From: JALOLG01 sp963776935
GTDB lineage: Bacteria > Actinomycetota > Acidimicrobiia > Acidimicrobiales > Ilumatobacteraceae
Reading direction: 5' to 3'
Length of the DNA stretch: 64,000 bases
Assembly (NCBI GenBank): GCA_963776935.1
Contig: CAVZOP010000002.1
Span: forward strand, 310,001-374,000
Below, piece by piece: positions 1 to 9,792 of this stretch; the stretch's first letter is position 1, and each line of letters begins with the position of its first letter. Position numbers and translations under genes: made by a program. Under the pieces are notes generated by a model that ran no database searches, was not told the DNA's origin, and saw only the letters and a list, made by a program, of their open reading frames with translations.

Positions 1-19
1 TCGGCGGGGCACGGACGTA

Positions 20-50
20 TTGACCAGGCGCGATCTGATCATATAGGATC
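20..50 (+). promoter_or_regulatory. Promoter with overlapping GntR-type operator, site 1
   Basis: A sigma-70-like pair is visible: TTGACC at 20-25 and TATAGG at 42-47, 16 nt apart. The palindrome GATCATATAGGATC at 37-50 covers the -10 element, which is what a repressor site should do. The same palindrome recurs six more times in the window, always between genes. It drives the lipoprotein gene at 225, leaving a leader of about 170 nt. Confidence 0.6.
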
Positions 51-224
51 GCGTCGCGTCCGCACTCGCGGACGGCCTCGAGTCCTGGTGTCTGGGGAGA
101 CGTCGGGATCAACAGGTGGGGGATGCGAGGGGTCGCGACGTTCTGACCCGCCTCGCTGTGCAGCACCGCCGGGCTTCGTCGCGCCGCGTCGGCAGTGTCA
201 TCTCGGCAATGGAACGGAGCACCC

Positions 225-1604
225 ATGAGGAAGTCATCCAGGTCGTTTGCGGCGATCGCCACGGCGCTCGCGATGCTCGTCACTGCCTGTGGAGGCGATG
301 ACGACGACGCGACCGATGAGACCACGGGTGCCGACGACACATCCGCCGCCGAGGACACGGCCGCGGCGGACGACACGGAGCCGGCTGACGTCCCGGCGAC
401 GGAACCAGCCGACACCGACACGACCGAGCCGGCGGGCACCGCGGCGGCGGGCGAGAACCCGTTCGGCGGCACGTTGGCCGAGGGCGAGTTCGGGGAGAGC
501 TATCTGCCCGACCCGGCCCTGCTCGAGCAGGCGCTCGGCGGTGCGGCCTCGCTGCCCGACGACGACATGCAGCGCAACATCGCCCTCGCCGGCGTGGCCA
601 GGGCATCGATCGAGGTCGACGAGGACCTGGCGCTCGAGTGCTGGCAGAACAACGGTTGCGAGACCGGGACCGGTGGCGAGCTGAAGGTCGGCCTCGCCGA
701 CGGATTCGGCGGCAACGTCGCCCGGCAGTTGTTCAAGATGGAGTTCATCCTCCAGGCGCTCACGTATCCCGAGATCGGGACGATCGCCTACACCGACGCC
801 AACCTCGACGCCCAGAAGGCGATCTCCGACGTCCGCAGCCTCGTGGCCCAGGACTTCGACGTGATCCTCAGCTACCCCGACGCCGGCGAGGCGCTCGTCC
901 CGGCGTACCGGGCGGCGACGGAGGAGGGCTCGCAGGTCGTGCTGTGGTCGAACGCCAACATCGGCGAACCCGGCACCGACTATCTGACGTTCAGTGGTTC
1001 CGACATCTGCGCCATCGGGGCGAAGTACGCGGAGCTCATGAACGAGGCGCTGCCCGACGGTGGGCAGATCGCGTTCCTCGGCGGCACCCCCGGAAACACC
1101 CAGTCTCCGGTGTGGCAGGAGTGCGAGCGCGAGGCGCTCAACGACAACATCGAGGTGGTGGCCACCGCCGACACCAGCTGGACGCGGCAGGGTGCATTGG
1201 AGGCCGCTGGCGGCATCATCAGCCAGTACCCCGACCTCGACGGTTGGAGCTACGACTACGGCGATGCGTTCGTCGGTGTCATCCGCGCCTACGAGGCGGC
1301 CGGCATCCCGCTCGACGTCGTGGCGACGGTCCAGTCCGACGACAACCCGATGCTGTGTGCGTGGAAGGAGGTCGGCAACCCGAACTTCGTCATCCATCAC
1401 TACGTCGCCCTCTTCACCCAGGGCCGGATCGGGCTCACGGCGGCGATGATGAAGATGCAAGGCGCCGACGTGCCGCCGGAGCTCATCTTCCAGGCCGAAC
1501 TGAAGACGGTCGACGAGAACTCGTGCCGCACCGACATCCCCGACGACGGATCGCCGTCGACGCTCATCTCGGGTGAGCTGCAGTCGAGGATGTATCCCGA
1601 GTAG
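225..1604 (+). CDS. Sugar-type ABC transporter substrate-binding lipoprotein
   Basis: This 459-residue protein is an extracytoplasmic binding lipoprotein of the type I periplasmic-binding-protein fold. The ATG at 225 is chosen because it starts a short basic n-region, a hydrophobic stretch and the lipobox V-T-A-C, with Cys22 as the lipidated residue. An Asp/Glu/Thr/Ala-rich linker follows (about 25-75), then roughly 80 residues outside the usual fold, then the binding domain to the C-terminus. It is closely similar to the protein at 15523; both share six cysteines beyond the lipid one (ECWxNNGC, SDxC, xEC, LCAWK, SCRTD). No permease or ATPase sits beside it, so it probably feeds the importer at 14-20 kb. 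The ligand is unknown. Confidence 0.9.
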   Translation: MRKSSRSFAAIATALAMLVTACGGDDDDATDETTGADDTSAAEDTAAADDTEPADVPATEPADTDTTEPAGTAAAGENPFGGTLAEGEFGESYLPDPALLEQALGGAASLPDDDMQRNIALAGVARASIEVDEDLALECWQNNGCETGTGGELKVGLADGFGGNVARQLFKMEFILQALTYPEIGTIAYTDANLDAQKAISDVRSLVAQDFDVILSYPDAGEALVPAYRAATEEGSQVVLWSNANIGEPGTDYLTFSGSDICAIGAKYAELMNEALPDGGQIAFLGGTPGNTQSPVWQECEREALNDNIEVVATADTSWTRQGALEAAGGIISQYPDLDGWSYDYGDAFVGVIRAYEAAGIPLDVVATVQSDDNPMLCAWKEVGNPNFVIHHYVALFTQGRIGLTAAMMKMQGADVPPELIFQAELKTVDENSCRTDIPDDGSPSTLISGELQSRMYPE

Positions 1605-1640
1605 GTCGGGTTCGGATCATCCCGCGATCAAGGAGGGCGA

Positions 1641-2046
1641 GTGGAGCTGCCTGAAATCGTTCGTTCCAAGTTCGAGGGCCTGAACTTCTGGCAGTTCGCC
1701 ACCGTGAACGAGGACGGATCGCCGACCGCATCGCCGGTGTGGGCGGACATCGAGGACGATCACATCATCGTGAACACGGCGATGGATCGCCGCAAGGAAC
1801 GCAACATACGTCGCGATCCACGCGTCGCGCTGGCCATGGTCGACCGCGACAATCCGTATCTATGGATCGAGATCCGAGGTCAGGTGACCGAACGAATCGA
1901 GGGCGATGAAGCCGCCGCCTCGATCGATCGACTCACGAAGAAGTACCTCGATCTCGATGCGTATCCACACCATGGCAACGGTGGAGAAGCGCGTCATCTT
2001 CAAGATCGAGCCGATCAAGATCCTGTTCAAGGACGAAAGCGTGTAG
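1641..2046 (+). pseudogene. PPOX-class F420-dependent protein, frameshifted near its C-terminus
   Basis: The N-terminal 110 residues match the split-barrel FMN/F420-binding PPOX family (FWQFATVNEDGSPTASPVW, then NIRRDPRVAL), which reduces or binds substrates with coenzyme F420. The GTG at 1641 is preceded by a strong AAGGAGG. The original reading frame runs past the expected end, while the expected tail (EKRVIFKIEPIKILFKDESV) lies one frame over and stops at 2046. A two-base loss in a GAGAG run near 1985 would explain this. It lies 37 nt after the lipoprotein gene, so the two are probably co-transcribed. The break may be a sequencing error. Confidence 0.75.
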
Positions 2047-2767
2047 CTAGAGCCAGCCCTTTTGAACCCGTTCCCGGCCGGCGACGAATGCCACTGGTTC
2101 GGCGAACAGTGTCGTGCCGTCCTCTTTCGCCGCCGCCCATTCGGGTGATGCCATCGCGGCGTGGAGGGCGGCCGGGTCGTCGAACCACAACTCCGAGAAA
2201 CCGTCGTGGGTGATGCCCATCATTCCCCGAGTCATGTACGCCTCGGGCAGGACGTGGGTCTGCACGTACCGACGCAGTCCCGGAACCTGGGCGATGAGCG
2301 GTCCGTGCACGTCGAACCAGTGAGCCGAGAACTCCTCGAGCGACAGCCCCGGCCGACGGGCCATGATGAAGATGCCCTTGACCATGTCGGGAGTGGTGTC
2401 GCCTTCGAAGCACGACCCGCTCGGTCCCGATCACGCTCGCCCGCTTGTGATGCAACGGCCACCCGGGTAACCGATCGAACAGTTGGGCGTCATCGGCCAT
2501 CACCGCCGCATTGAGCTCGGCCGCCTCCGGATCGGACTCGGGATCGAGCATCGGGCCGAGATCGTCGAACCAGAACATCGACGCGCCATCGAACGACGGG
2601 GGAGGATCCCACGCGTAGGCCTCTTTGATGGTCAGGTGCTGAACATACCGACGCAATGATTTCGTCTGTGCGTACAGGGGACCGTGGTTCTCCGCCCAGT
2701 ATCGGTGGAACTCGGCGAGGTCCCTGTTTGTCGGATGGCGAAGCGCAGGGGCAATCACTCTGATCAT
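2047..2767 (-). pseudogene. Tandem EthD-domain protein, frameshifted between domains
   Basis: Two EthD-type dimeric alpha/beta-barrel domains lie in one gene. The first (about residues 1-110) has the H-G-P signature in AENHGPLYAQ and RRYVQ; the second (VKGIFIMARRPG onward) repeats it as FDVHGPLIAQ and RRYVQ. An extra base near 2393 separates them; removing it gives a continuous protein of about 239 residues, the same size and plan as the intact tandem protein at 26007. The ATG at 2767 is preferred over an upstream TTG. It converges on the PPOX gene with no spacer. EthD proteins are small accessory or enzymatic factors in catabolic clusters; the reaction here is unknown. Confidence 0.75.
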
Positions 2768-2865
2768 GTTCCGCAACCCCCAAGGTCGTATTGCGCGAAT
2801 TGATGCGAGCTCACACTAGCGGTCTTCGCGCTTATCGGCCAGCGGCACGTCACATGATCAAGTCA

Positions 2866-3726
2866 TCATCCGGAGCTGGCTTGCGTCCGCTCCTCCGCCA
2901 CCAGTGGTGACTCGATCGATTCCCACACGTCGAGCGCCTGGCGGTGGGCGGCCACGTCGTGCACCCGCAGCAGCCGTGCCCCGCGAGCGACCGCGGCAAG
3001 GTGCACGGCGAGTGTGCCGGCGAGTCGGTCGGCCGGGTCGTCGACGTTCGTGAGCTGGCCGATGAAACCCTTGCGCGAGGCGGCGACGAGCACTGGATGA
3101 CCGAGTTGGACGATCTCGTCGAGACGCCGGATCAGCTCGAGGCTCTGGGCGGTCGTCTTGCCGAACCCGATGCCGGGATCGATGACGACCTGCGGTACCC
3201 CGTCGGCGAGCGCCCGCTCGGTCTGCTCGACGAGAAAGCTGCAGACGTCACCCACGACGTCGACGTAATCGGTGTGGAGCTGCATCGTCGCCGGATCGTC
3301 GATCGGCATGTGCATGACCACGACCGGGACCTGGTGGCACACCGCCACGGCTCGCATCGCCCGATCGCGCAACCCCGAGATGTCGTTGATCATCACCGCG
3401 CCGACGTCGATCGCCGCTTCCGCCACTGCGGCGTGGCGGGTGTCGACGCTGATCGGCACGCCGAGCCCCACGACGCGCTCGACCACGGGCAGGATCCGGC
3501 TGAGCTCGTCGTCGACGCTCACCGGCTCCGCTCCCGGCCGCGTCGACTCACCGCCGATGTCGACGATGTCGGCCCCCTCGGCCACGAGCCGGGCGACATG
3601 CTCGACCGCGTCGTCGACGGCGAGGAAGCGCCCACCGTCGGAGAACGAATCGGGCGTGACGTTGACGATCCCCATCAGCCGGACGCGCTCGAGCGACAGG
3701 CTGCGCGCCCCGAGTCGGAGGTCCAC
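2866..3726 (-). CDS. folP: Dihydropteroate synthase
   Basis: This enzyme condenses p-aminobenzoate with hydroxymethyldihydropterin diphosphate in folate synthesis. The TIM-barrel signatures are present in order: MGIVNVTPDSFSDGG, then DIVDIGGESTRPGAEPV, then DPGIGFGKT, with the C-terminal SRKGF and RVHDV motifs. The GTG at 3726 gives 286 residues, the usual family size; the frame stays open upstream to 3813, so the start is uncertain. It is divergent from the iron importer operon and has no folate neighbours here. Confidence 0.9.
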   Translation of the reverse strand: MDLRLGARSLSLERVRLMGIVNVTPDSFSDGGRFLAVDDAVEHVARLVAEGADIVDIGGESTRPGAEPVSVDDELSRILPVVERVVGLGVPISVDTRHAAVAEAAIDVGAVMINDISGLRDRAMRAVAVCHQVPVVVMHMPIDDPATMQLHTDYVDVVGDVCSFLVEQTERALADGVPQVVIDPGIGFGKTTAQSLELIRRLDEIVQLGHPVLVAASRKGFIGQLTNVDDPADRLAGTLAVHLAAVARGARLLRVHDVAAHRQALDVWESIESPLVAEERTQASSG

Positions 3727-3836
3727 CGCACCGAGTATGGCGGTCGCGCGGCCAAGAACCTGCCGACACCTCGGCAGCTGTCCTTCGCCTCCGGTCGACT
3801 CTGTGCACAGCACCGACGCACAGCCGCACTACTTGC

Positions 3837-3855
3837 GGGTGTTAGGCCGACCTAA
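3837..3855. promoter_or_regulatory. DtxR/IdeR-like iron box
   Basis: TTAGGCCGACCTAA at 3842-3855 is a perfect 5-4-5 inverted repeat that matches the right two thirds of the actinobacterial IdeR/DtxR box, with the left part weaker. It ends 15 nt before the ATPase start of a siderophore-type importer, the position expected for iron repression. I have not seen a DtxR-family gene in the window. Confidence 0.5.
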
Positions 3856-3870
3856 CTAGACTGGGCGGTC

Positions 3871-4767
3871 GTGTCGGCCGTTGACTCCCAACTGGACGAG
3901 GACGACGTCGCCCACGATGTCCGAACCGGCATGACCGCCGAGGTCGTCGACATCGAAGCGAACGGCAGCCGGTCGGTCAGCCGGCTCGTCGCCGACACCC
4001 TCTCGTTGGCGTACGACAACCGGATGATCGTCGACGGACTCTCGTTGCACGTGCCGACCGGGCAGATCACCGTCATCGTCGGCGCCAACGCGTGCGGGAA
4101 GTCGACCCTCCTGCGGGGGCTCGCCCGGCTGATGAAGCCCAAGGGTGGCGTGGTGCTGCTCGACGGAGAGCCGATCCACCGATCGTCGACGCGCGAGGTG
4201 GCGACCAAGCTCGGAATCCTCCCGCAACAGCCGATCGCACCCGACGGGTTGTCGATCGGGGATCTCGTGAGCCGCGGTCGGCACCCGCACCAGCGTTGGT
4301 TCCGACAGTGGTCACCCGCCGACGAGGCCGCTGTGACCTGGGCCCTGGCACAGACCGGCTTGTCCGATCTGGCGACACGGCCCGTCGACGAGCTCTCCGG
4401 TGGGCAACGCCAGCGGGCGTGGATCGCGATGGCGCTCGCTCAGGGCACACCCGTCCTGTTGCTCGATGAGCCGACGACGTTCCTCGATCTCGCCCACCAG
4501 TGCGAGGTGATGGATCTCCTCCAGCACCTCAACGAGACGGATGGCCGCACGATCGTCGCCGTGCTGCACGACCTCAACCAGGCGTGCCGCTACGCACATC
4601 ACCTCATCGCCATGAAGGGCGGTGCCGTTTTCGCTACCGGGACACCTCACGAGGTCGTCACGGAATCGATGGTGGCCGACGTGTTCGGTCTTGCCGTGCG
4701 GGTCATGGAAGACCCGGTCTCGGGCACTCCGCTGGTGCTGCCACTCGGTCGCGGCCGACGGACATGA
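3871..4767 (+). CDS. Iron-siderophore/cobalamin-type ABC transporter ATPase (FecE family)
   Basis: This cytoplasmic ATPase powers siderophore or vitamin B12 uptake. Walker A is GANACGKST at residues 71-79, followed by the Q-loop LPQQ, the signature LSGGQRQRAW, Walker B VLLLDEPTTFLD and the H-loop VLHDLNQ. The GTG at 3871 gives 298 residues with a 40-residue extension; an ATG at 3931 is an alternative closer to family length. Its stop overlaps the next start (ATGA). A DtxR/IdeR-like box just upstream suggests iron control. No binding protein is encoded in the operon. Confidence 0.9.
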   Translation: MSAVDSQLDEDDVAHDVRTGMTAEVVDIEANGSRSVSRLVADTLSLAYDNRMIVDGLSLHVPTGQITVIVGANACGKSTLLRGLARLMKPKGGVVLLDGEPIHRSSTREVATKLGILPQQPIAPDGLSIGDLVSRGRHPHQRWFRQWSPADEAAVTWALAQTGLSDLATRPVDELSGGQRQRAWIAMALAQGTPVLLLDEPTTFLDLAHQCEVMDLLQHLNETDGRTIVAVLHDLNQACRYAHHLIAMKGGAVFATGTPHEVVTESMVADVFGLAVRVMEDPVSGTPLVLPLGRGRRT

Positions 4768-5861
4768 CGGTGGCGATACCCGTTGCCACGTCGCACGAGC
4801 GCGCCTCGGGCGACGGGGATGCCGTTGACGCCCACGGTGCAACGCGCGGTGACCAACGCGTCCGTCGTCGACTGTTGCTGATCGCCGGGATCGTGCTGTC
4901 GGTGATCGTTCTGGCGATCGTCACCCTGCTGTCGATCGCCTACGGCTCGAAGCCGATACCGGTCGGCACGGTGTTCGACGCGTTCACCGACTTCGACGGT
5001 TCGAACGATCACCTCATCGTCCGGTCGTTGCGCGTGCCGCGAACCGTGGTCGGCCTGATGGCCGGCGCCTGTCTCGGGCTCTCGGGTGCGATCATGCAAG
5101 GGCTCACTCGCAACCCGCTCGCCGATCCGGGCCTGCTCGGCGTCGACGCCGGCGCGGCGCTCGCCGTCGTGATCGGGATCTACGTCTTCGACGTCGGTTC
5201 GCTGCTCGGCTACGTGTGGTTCTCGTACGCGGGTGCCCTCGTCGCGTCGGTCATCGTGTACGGGCTGGGGTCGGCGGGCCGCACCGGCGCCACGCCGGTG
5301 AAGATCGCGCTCGCCGGGGCCGCGCTGTCGGCGCTGCTCGGTTCGTTCACGTCGGCGATCCTGTTGCTCGACACCGAGACCCTCGACCAGTTCCGGTTCT
5401 GGAACGTGGGCTCGATCGCCGGCCGCGACGGCGACATCGCCAGGCAGGTGTTGCCGTTCGCCGTCGTCGCGATCGCGGTGTCGTTGTGCACCTGGCGGGC
5501 GCTCGACACGCTCGGCCTCGGCGACGACGTGGCGCGCTCGCTCGGCGCGTCGATCGGACGCCATCGTGGGCTCTGCGCGGTCGCGATCGTCCTCACCGCG
5601 GGGACCGCGACCGCGGCGTGCGGGCCGATCAGTTTCGTCGGCCTCGTCATCCCCCACATGGTCCGCAAGTTCACCGGACCGTCGCACCGGTGGCTGTTGC
5701 CGTACTCGATGATCCTCGCTCCGATCCTGTTGCTCGGGAGCGACATCGTGGGCCGCGTCATCGCCCGCCCGTCGGAGGTGCAGGTCGGCATCGTGACCGC
5801 ACTCGTCGGGGCGCCCTTCTTCGTGGTCCTCGCTCGCCGCACTCGCCTGGCAGGTCTATGA
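4764..5861 (+). CDS. FecCD-family ABC transporter permease 1
   Basis: This integral membrane subunit is of the BtuC/FecD family, 365 residues. A polar N-terminal stretch of about 35 residues precedes the first membrane helix; the conserved SGAIMQGLTRNPLADPGLLGV block and the C-terminal GPISFVGLVIPHMVRKFTGPSH coupling loop are present. The ATG at 4764 overlaps the ATPase stop, which fixes the start. It should pair with the second permease as a heterodimer. Confidence 0.92.
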   Translation: MTVAIPVATSHERASGDGDAVDAHGATRGDQRVRRRLLLIAGIVLSVIVLAIVTLLSIAYGSKPIPVGTVFDAFTDFDGSNDHLIVRSLRVPRTVVGLMAGACLGLSGAIMQGLTRNPLADPGLLGVDAGAALAVVIGIYVFDVGSLLGYVWFSYAGALVASVIVYGLGSAGRTGATPVKIALAGAALSALLGSFTSAILLLDTETLDQFRFWNVGSIAGRDGDIARQVLPFAVVAIAVSLCTWRALDTLGLGDDVARSLGASIGRHRGLCAVAIVLTAGTATAACGPISFVGLVIPHMVRKFTGPSHRWLLPYSMILAPILLLGSDIVGRVIARPSEVQVGIVTALVGAPFFVVLARRTRLAGL

Positions 5862-6937
5862 GGAACCAAACCGGCCCAGCTGTGAGGCGCTACCTGGTCC
5901 GGATCGGCCCGGTGTCGGCCCGGCTCGACGGGCGCTCGATCGGTGTCTCGATGGCGCTCGTCGGTGTGATCTTCGTGCTGTTCTGTTGGACGATCTCGGT
6001 CGGCGACTTCCCGATCCCGATTCGCGAGGTGATCGCCACACTGCTCGGCGGGGGGAGTGAGGACTCACAGTTCGTCGTCGGTGAATTGCGTCTACCGCGC
6101 GCGCTCGTCGGCGCGCTCGTGGGTGCCGCGTTCGGGATTTCCGGTGCGATCTTCCAGACGCTCGCCCGTAACCCGTTGGCGTCACCCGACATCATCGGCG
6201 TCACGCATGGCGCGTCGCTTGCGGCGGTGTCCGTGATCGTGCTCGGCGGATCGGGTGATCTGTTGGGTGGGGTCTCGTCGATCGGTGTCCCGATCGCCGC
6301 CCTCATCGGAGGTCTCGCGGCGGCGCTCCTCGTCTACGTGCTGTCGTACCGGCGCGGGTTGATCGGTTACCGGCTGGTGCTCATCGGCATCGGCGTCGGC
6401 GCGGTCATGACCGCCCTGATCCAGTACATGCTGACCCGGGCCACGATCTACGAAGCGGCGCGGGCGACGGTCTGGCTGACCGGGTCACTGAACGGGCGCG
6501 GTTGGGCGCACGTCCGGCCGGTCGCCGCCGGGTTGATCGTGCTGGTGCCGCTCGCCGTCGTCCTCGGACGCCAACTGCGCCTGCTCGAGATGGGCGACGA
6601 CGCCGCCAGGGGTCTCGGCGCTCGCGTCGAGCGCAGCCGGCTGGCGCTGATCCTGTGCGCCGTCGGGCTGGCGGCGCTGGCCACGGCGTCGGCGGGTCCG
6701 ATCGCTTTCGTCGCCTTCTTCGCGCCGGTGATCGCTCGCCGTGTGGTGGGACCCGGCCAGGTCGCGCTCGTGCCATCGGCGCTGATGGGGAGCGCCGTGG
6801 TACTGGCGAGTGACCTCATCGCGCGCCGGATCCTCGCTCCGACCGAGCTGCCGGTCGGCATCGTGACGTCGATCATCGGTGCGCCCTACCTGCTGTACCT
6901 GTTGTGGACGGCGAACACGATCGGCCGCGGCGGCTGA
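5858..6937 (+). CDS. FecCD-family ABC transporter permease 2
   Basis: This 359-residue permease is homologous to its upstream partner: SGAIFQTLARNPLASPDIIGV and the GPIAFVAFFAPVIARRVVGP coupling loop are clear, with about nine or ten hydrophobic helices. The ATG at 5858 overlaps the previous stop by four bases (ATGA), so ATPase, permease and permease form one translationally coupled operon. The missing periplasmic binding protein must be encoded elsewhere; the BtuF-like protein at 36216 lacks a signal peptide and is a poor candidate. Confidence 0.92.
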   Translation: MRNQTGPAVRRYLVRIGPVSARLDGRSIGVSMALVGVIFVLFCWTISVGDFPIPIREVIATLLGGGSEDSQFVVGELRLPRALVGALVGAAFGISGAIFQTLARNPLASPDIIGVTHGASLAAVSVIVLGGSGDLLGGVSSIGVPIAALIGGLAAALLVYVLSYRRGLIGYRLVLIGIGVGAVMTALIQYMLTRATIYEAARATVWLTGSLNGRGWAHVRPVAAGLIVLVPLAVVLGRQLRLLEMGDDAARGLGARVERSRLALILCAVGLAALATASAGPIAFVAFFAPVIARRVVGPGQVALVPSALMGSAVVLASDLIARRILAPTELPVGIVTSIIGAPYLLYLLWTANTIGRGG

Positions 6938-7003
6938 CATCACGTCGTGTCGCGGGCGGCGGACACGACCCCGTGACGCGGCCGGCCCCTAACGTGGCTG
7001 CTC

Positions 7004-8006
7004 ATGGCATCGGACACGTTCAGGGCGTTCACGGCCACTTCGGCCGACGGCGAGGTGACACGCGAGGTGGGCACGCTGTCGGTCGGCGATCTCCCACCCG
7101 ACGGCGTGCTGATCGACGTCGAGTGGTCGAGCGTGAACTTCAAGGACGGCCTGGCGACGACCGCCAACGGTCGGGTCGCCCGCATCTCGCCGCTGGTCCC
7201 CGGCATCGATCTGGCCGGCACGGTCCGCGAGAGCGATGACGACGAGTTCCCTGTCGGCAGCCGGGTGATCGCCCACGGGTACGACCTCGGCGTGTCGCGT
7301 CACGGTGGCTTCGCGGAGCTCGCACGTGTGCCCGCCGATTGGCTCGTCGCGTGCCCGCCCGGGCTCGACCTCCGGGAGGCGATGACGATCGGGACCGCCG
7401 GTTTCACCGCCGCGTTGTCGGTTCTCTCGCTCGAGGAGCGCGGCCTCGCACCTGACGACGGTCCCGTGCTCGTGACGGGCGCGACCGGTGGCGTCGGCTC
7501 GATCGCGGTCGGAATCCTGGCGGCGCGCGGGTACCAGGTGGTGGCCAGCACCGGGAAAGACGGAGGCCGAGCCGTACCTGCGCGGCCTCGGCGCCACGGA
7601 CGTGATCGACCGTGCGGAGCTCTCCGGTGAGGGCGGCAAGCCACTCGAGTCGATGGTCTGGGCGGCCGCCGTCGATTGTGTCGGGGGCCGCACGCTCGCC
7701 AACGTGCTCGCCCGGATCCGCTACGGCGGGGCGGTCGCGGCGAGCGGCCTGACCGGAGGCGCCGGCCTGGAGACGACCGTTCTGCCGTTCATCCTGCGCA
7801 ATGTGGCGTTGCTCGGGGTCGACTCGGTGCAGACGGCGATCGAGCGGAGGCGTTCCGTCTGGGCGCTGCTCGGCGGCGAGATGAAGCCCCGCGGGCTCGA
7901 CGCCGTGGCCCACGACGTCACGCTCGACGGCCTCGAGGGCGCGCTCGACACGATCCTCGCTGGCGGCGCGACCGGACGAACGGTCGTCGACGTGCGCGCC
8001 GGCTGA
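7004..8006 (+). pseudogene. AcuI/YhdH-family acrylyl-CoA reductase-like oxidoreductase, frameshifted
   Basis: This medium-chain reductase resembles NADPH-dependent acrylyl-CoA reductases and quinone oxidoreductases. The N-terminal GroES-like half carries VNFKDGLATT and PGIDLAGTV; the Rossmann motif is VTGATGGVGSIA. After ARGYQVVASTGK the frame breaks at 7556-7558, where a run of three A would read correctly as two; the second frame continues with TEAEPYLRGLGA to the natural end, giving about 333 residues. The break sits in a short homopolymer, which favours a sequencing error over decay. Confidence 0.78.
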
Positions 8007-8104
8007 TCCGCCTCGCGCGTCCGACCGACGACTGGCAGGAATGCCGCGGATGGTGACTGCCAGCCCGATGTGCGTCGATGCGCGCCATCTCTATGGTGGG
8101 CGCG

Positions 8105-8654
8105 ATGACGATCGTTCCCGACGACAAGAACTGGACCTGGGTCCTCGAGCGACCATGCCCGGAATGTGGCTTCGACGTCTCGCCGATCGAGCGCAGCCGG
8201 GTCGGCGCGACGATCCGGTCGATGAACGGCGGCGTGGGATGCCGTGCTCCGGCGCCCGACGGTCCGTGACCGGCCGTCTTCGTCGATGTGGTCGCCACTC
8301 GAGTACGGATGTCACGTCCGGGACGTGTACCGCGTGTTCGACGGCCGCCTGTCGCGGATGCTGGCCGAGGAGCATCCCACGTTCGCCAACTGGGACCAGG
8401 ACGCGACCGCGGTGGAAGACCGGTACGGCGAGCAGGATCCGACGACCGTCGCGACCGAGCTCGTCGAGGCCGCCGACGTGCTCGCCGCCCGGTTCGACAG
8501 CGTCGGCGACGACCAGTGGCACCGGACGAGCGAGCGCAGCGACGGCTCGGTCTTCACGATCGACTCGTTCGCCAAGTATCTGTTGCACGACCCGATCCAC
8601 CATCTGCGCGACGTCGGCGAATCGTTCGACCCCGATCGCATCGGCTCACACTGA
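8105..8654 (+). pseudogene. DinB-family protein, frameshifted
   Basis: This is a small four-helix DinB/maleylpyruvate-isomerase-like protein. The first frame begins MTIVPDDKNWTWVLERPCPECGFD, and the second continues with MWSPLEYGCHVRDVYRVFDGRL, then KYLLHDPIHHLRDVGE, which contains the metal-ligand histidines of the family. Restoring two bases in a GTGTGG run near 8235 would join the halves as GGVWDAVLRRP, giving about 183 residues. Function is unknown beyond the family; such proteins often act as thiol-dependent or metal-dependent transferases. Confidence 0.72.
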
Positions 8655-8667
8655 TCCGATTCGCACT

Positions 8668-9640
8668 TCACCGGGAAGTCACCGGCGGCACGACGTCTGC
8701 GATGGCGTCGAGGATCGCGTCGATGACCGCTCGCGTGAGCGGGCGGTCGACGGCGAACTCGTGAACCCGCCCGACGTTGCGCTCGCGCTCGTGAGCTGAG
8801 TCGGAGGCGAGCCATGCCACGCACGCGTTCTCCCCGATGTGGCCGAGCTGGGCGATGACGGTGGCGAAGTTGCCGCGACGGTCGACCCGACCCGGTCCGC
8901 CGGCGTCGACATAGGCCGAGTACAACGACCGGGTGCGGCCGGCGTCGCCGAGGCCGAACTCGTAGAGGATCAAGCACAGCTCCTGGCTCGGGTCGCTGAG
9001 ACCGCAGTCGTCCCAGTCGATGACGCACAGATCACCGGTCGTCGTGCGACGGACGTTGTCGGCCCAGAGGTCGCGGTGGCACGTCCGCAGGTCGGCGGGT
9101 GGCTCGAGCAACTGCTCCAAGGCGATCCACTCGTGGCGGAACGCAGCCATGTGGTCGGCGAACGGGGCCTCGGCTGCGGCGAGTGCTCGACACAGCTCGC
9201 CCCACCGGTCCGCCCCGACGGGATCCGTGAACCACGGGTCGACCGGTTGGATGCCGAGGAACGGGACATTGATGGATCGTCGCGATGAGCTGACCGACGG
9301 CCACGGGGTCGAGGTCGGCATCGCGCTCGTCGAAATCGATCCACTCGTACACCCGTACCTGAGTATCGGCAATGTCGGCGAGGACGCGACCATCGACCGT
9401 GCGAACGATGGCCGGCAACGGAACTCCGGCCGCGTTCGCCGCCTCCTGGAACTTCGACGCCTCGACGATGTCGGCTTCATCGCGCCGCTTGAACGGCTCC
9501 TTGACCGCCCATGTGCCGAGCGAGGTCTGCAACTTCCACATCTGCCCCTGTTCGCCTCGTGCTGTCGGACCCGACAGCACCGCATCGGCCCCGAGCGCGT
9601 AGCGGTCGGCGATCGGCGCGGCGTGGCTCGCTTCGAGCAT
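8668..9640 (-). pseudogene. Aminoglycoside phosphotransferase-family kinase, frameshifted
   Basis: This has the APH/choline-kinase fold. The N-lobe (TWAVKEPFKRRDEADIVEASKFQ, with the ATP-binding lysine) is in one frame. The C-lobe with the catalytic loop TCHRDLWADNVR and the metal-binding VIDWDDCG is in another. A single extra base near 9270 separates them, after QLIATIH and before NVPFLGIQPVDPW. Restored length is about 323 residues. The substrate cannot be told from the sequence. It converges on the DinB gene with a 13-nt spacer. Confidence 0.72.
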
Positions 9641-9792
9641 CGTCGGAGCGTAGATGCCCTCGGCCTGTGCCCTCTTCGGACCCGTGCCGGGCCGGTTGAC
9701 GGCGGCGGATGCACCGCGACTCGGGCGTCAGCGGTCGTGCGGCGGGTCCGGAAGACAGAAACAGTGACCCTCACCGATCCGTCCCCGATACC

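Noticed and set aside
234..1460. Long open frame antisense to the first lipoprotein gene
   Set aside because: It mirrors the codon pattern of the true gene in high-GC DNA; composition is Arg/Val/Gly-rich with no recognisable domain, and the lipoprotein has a clear signal peptide and a paralogue.
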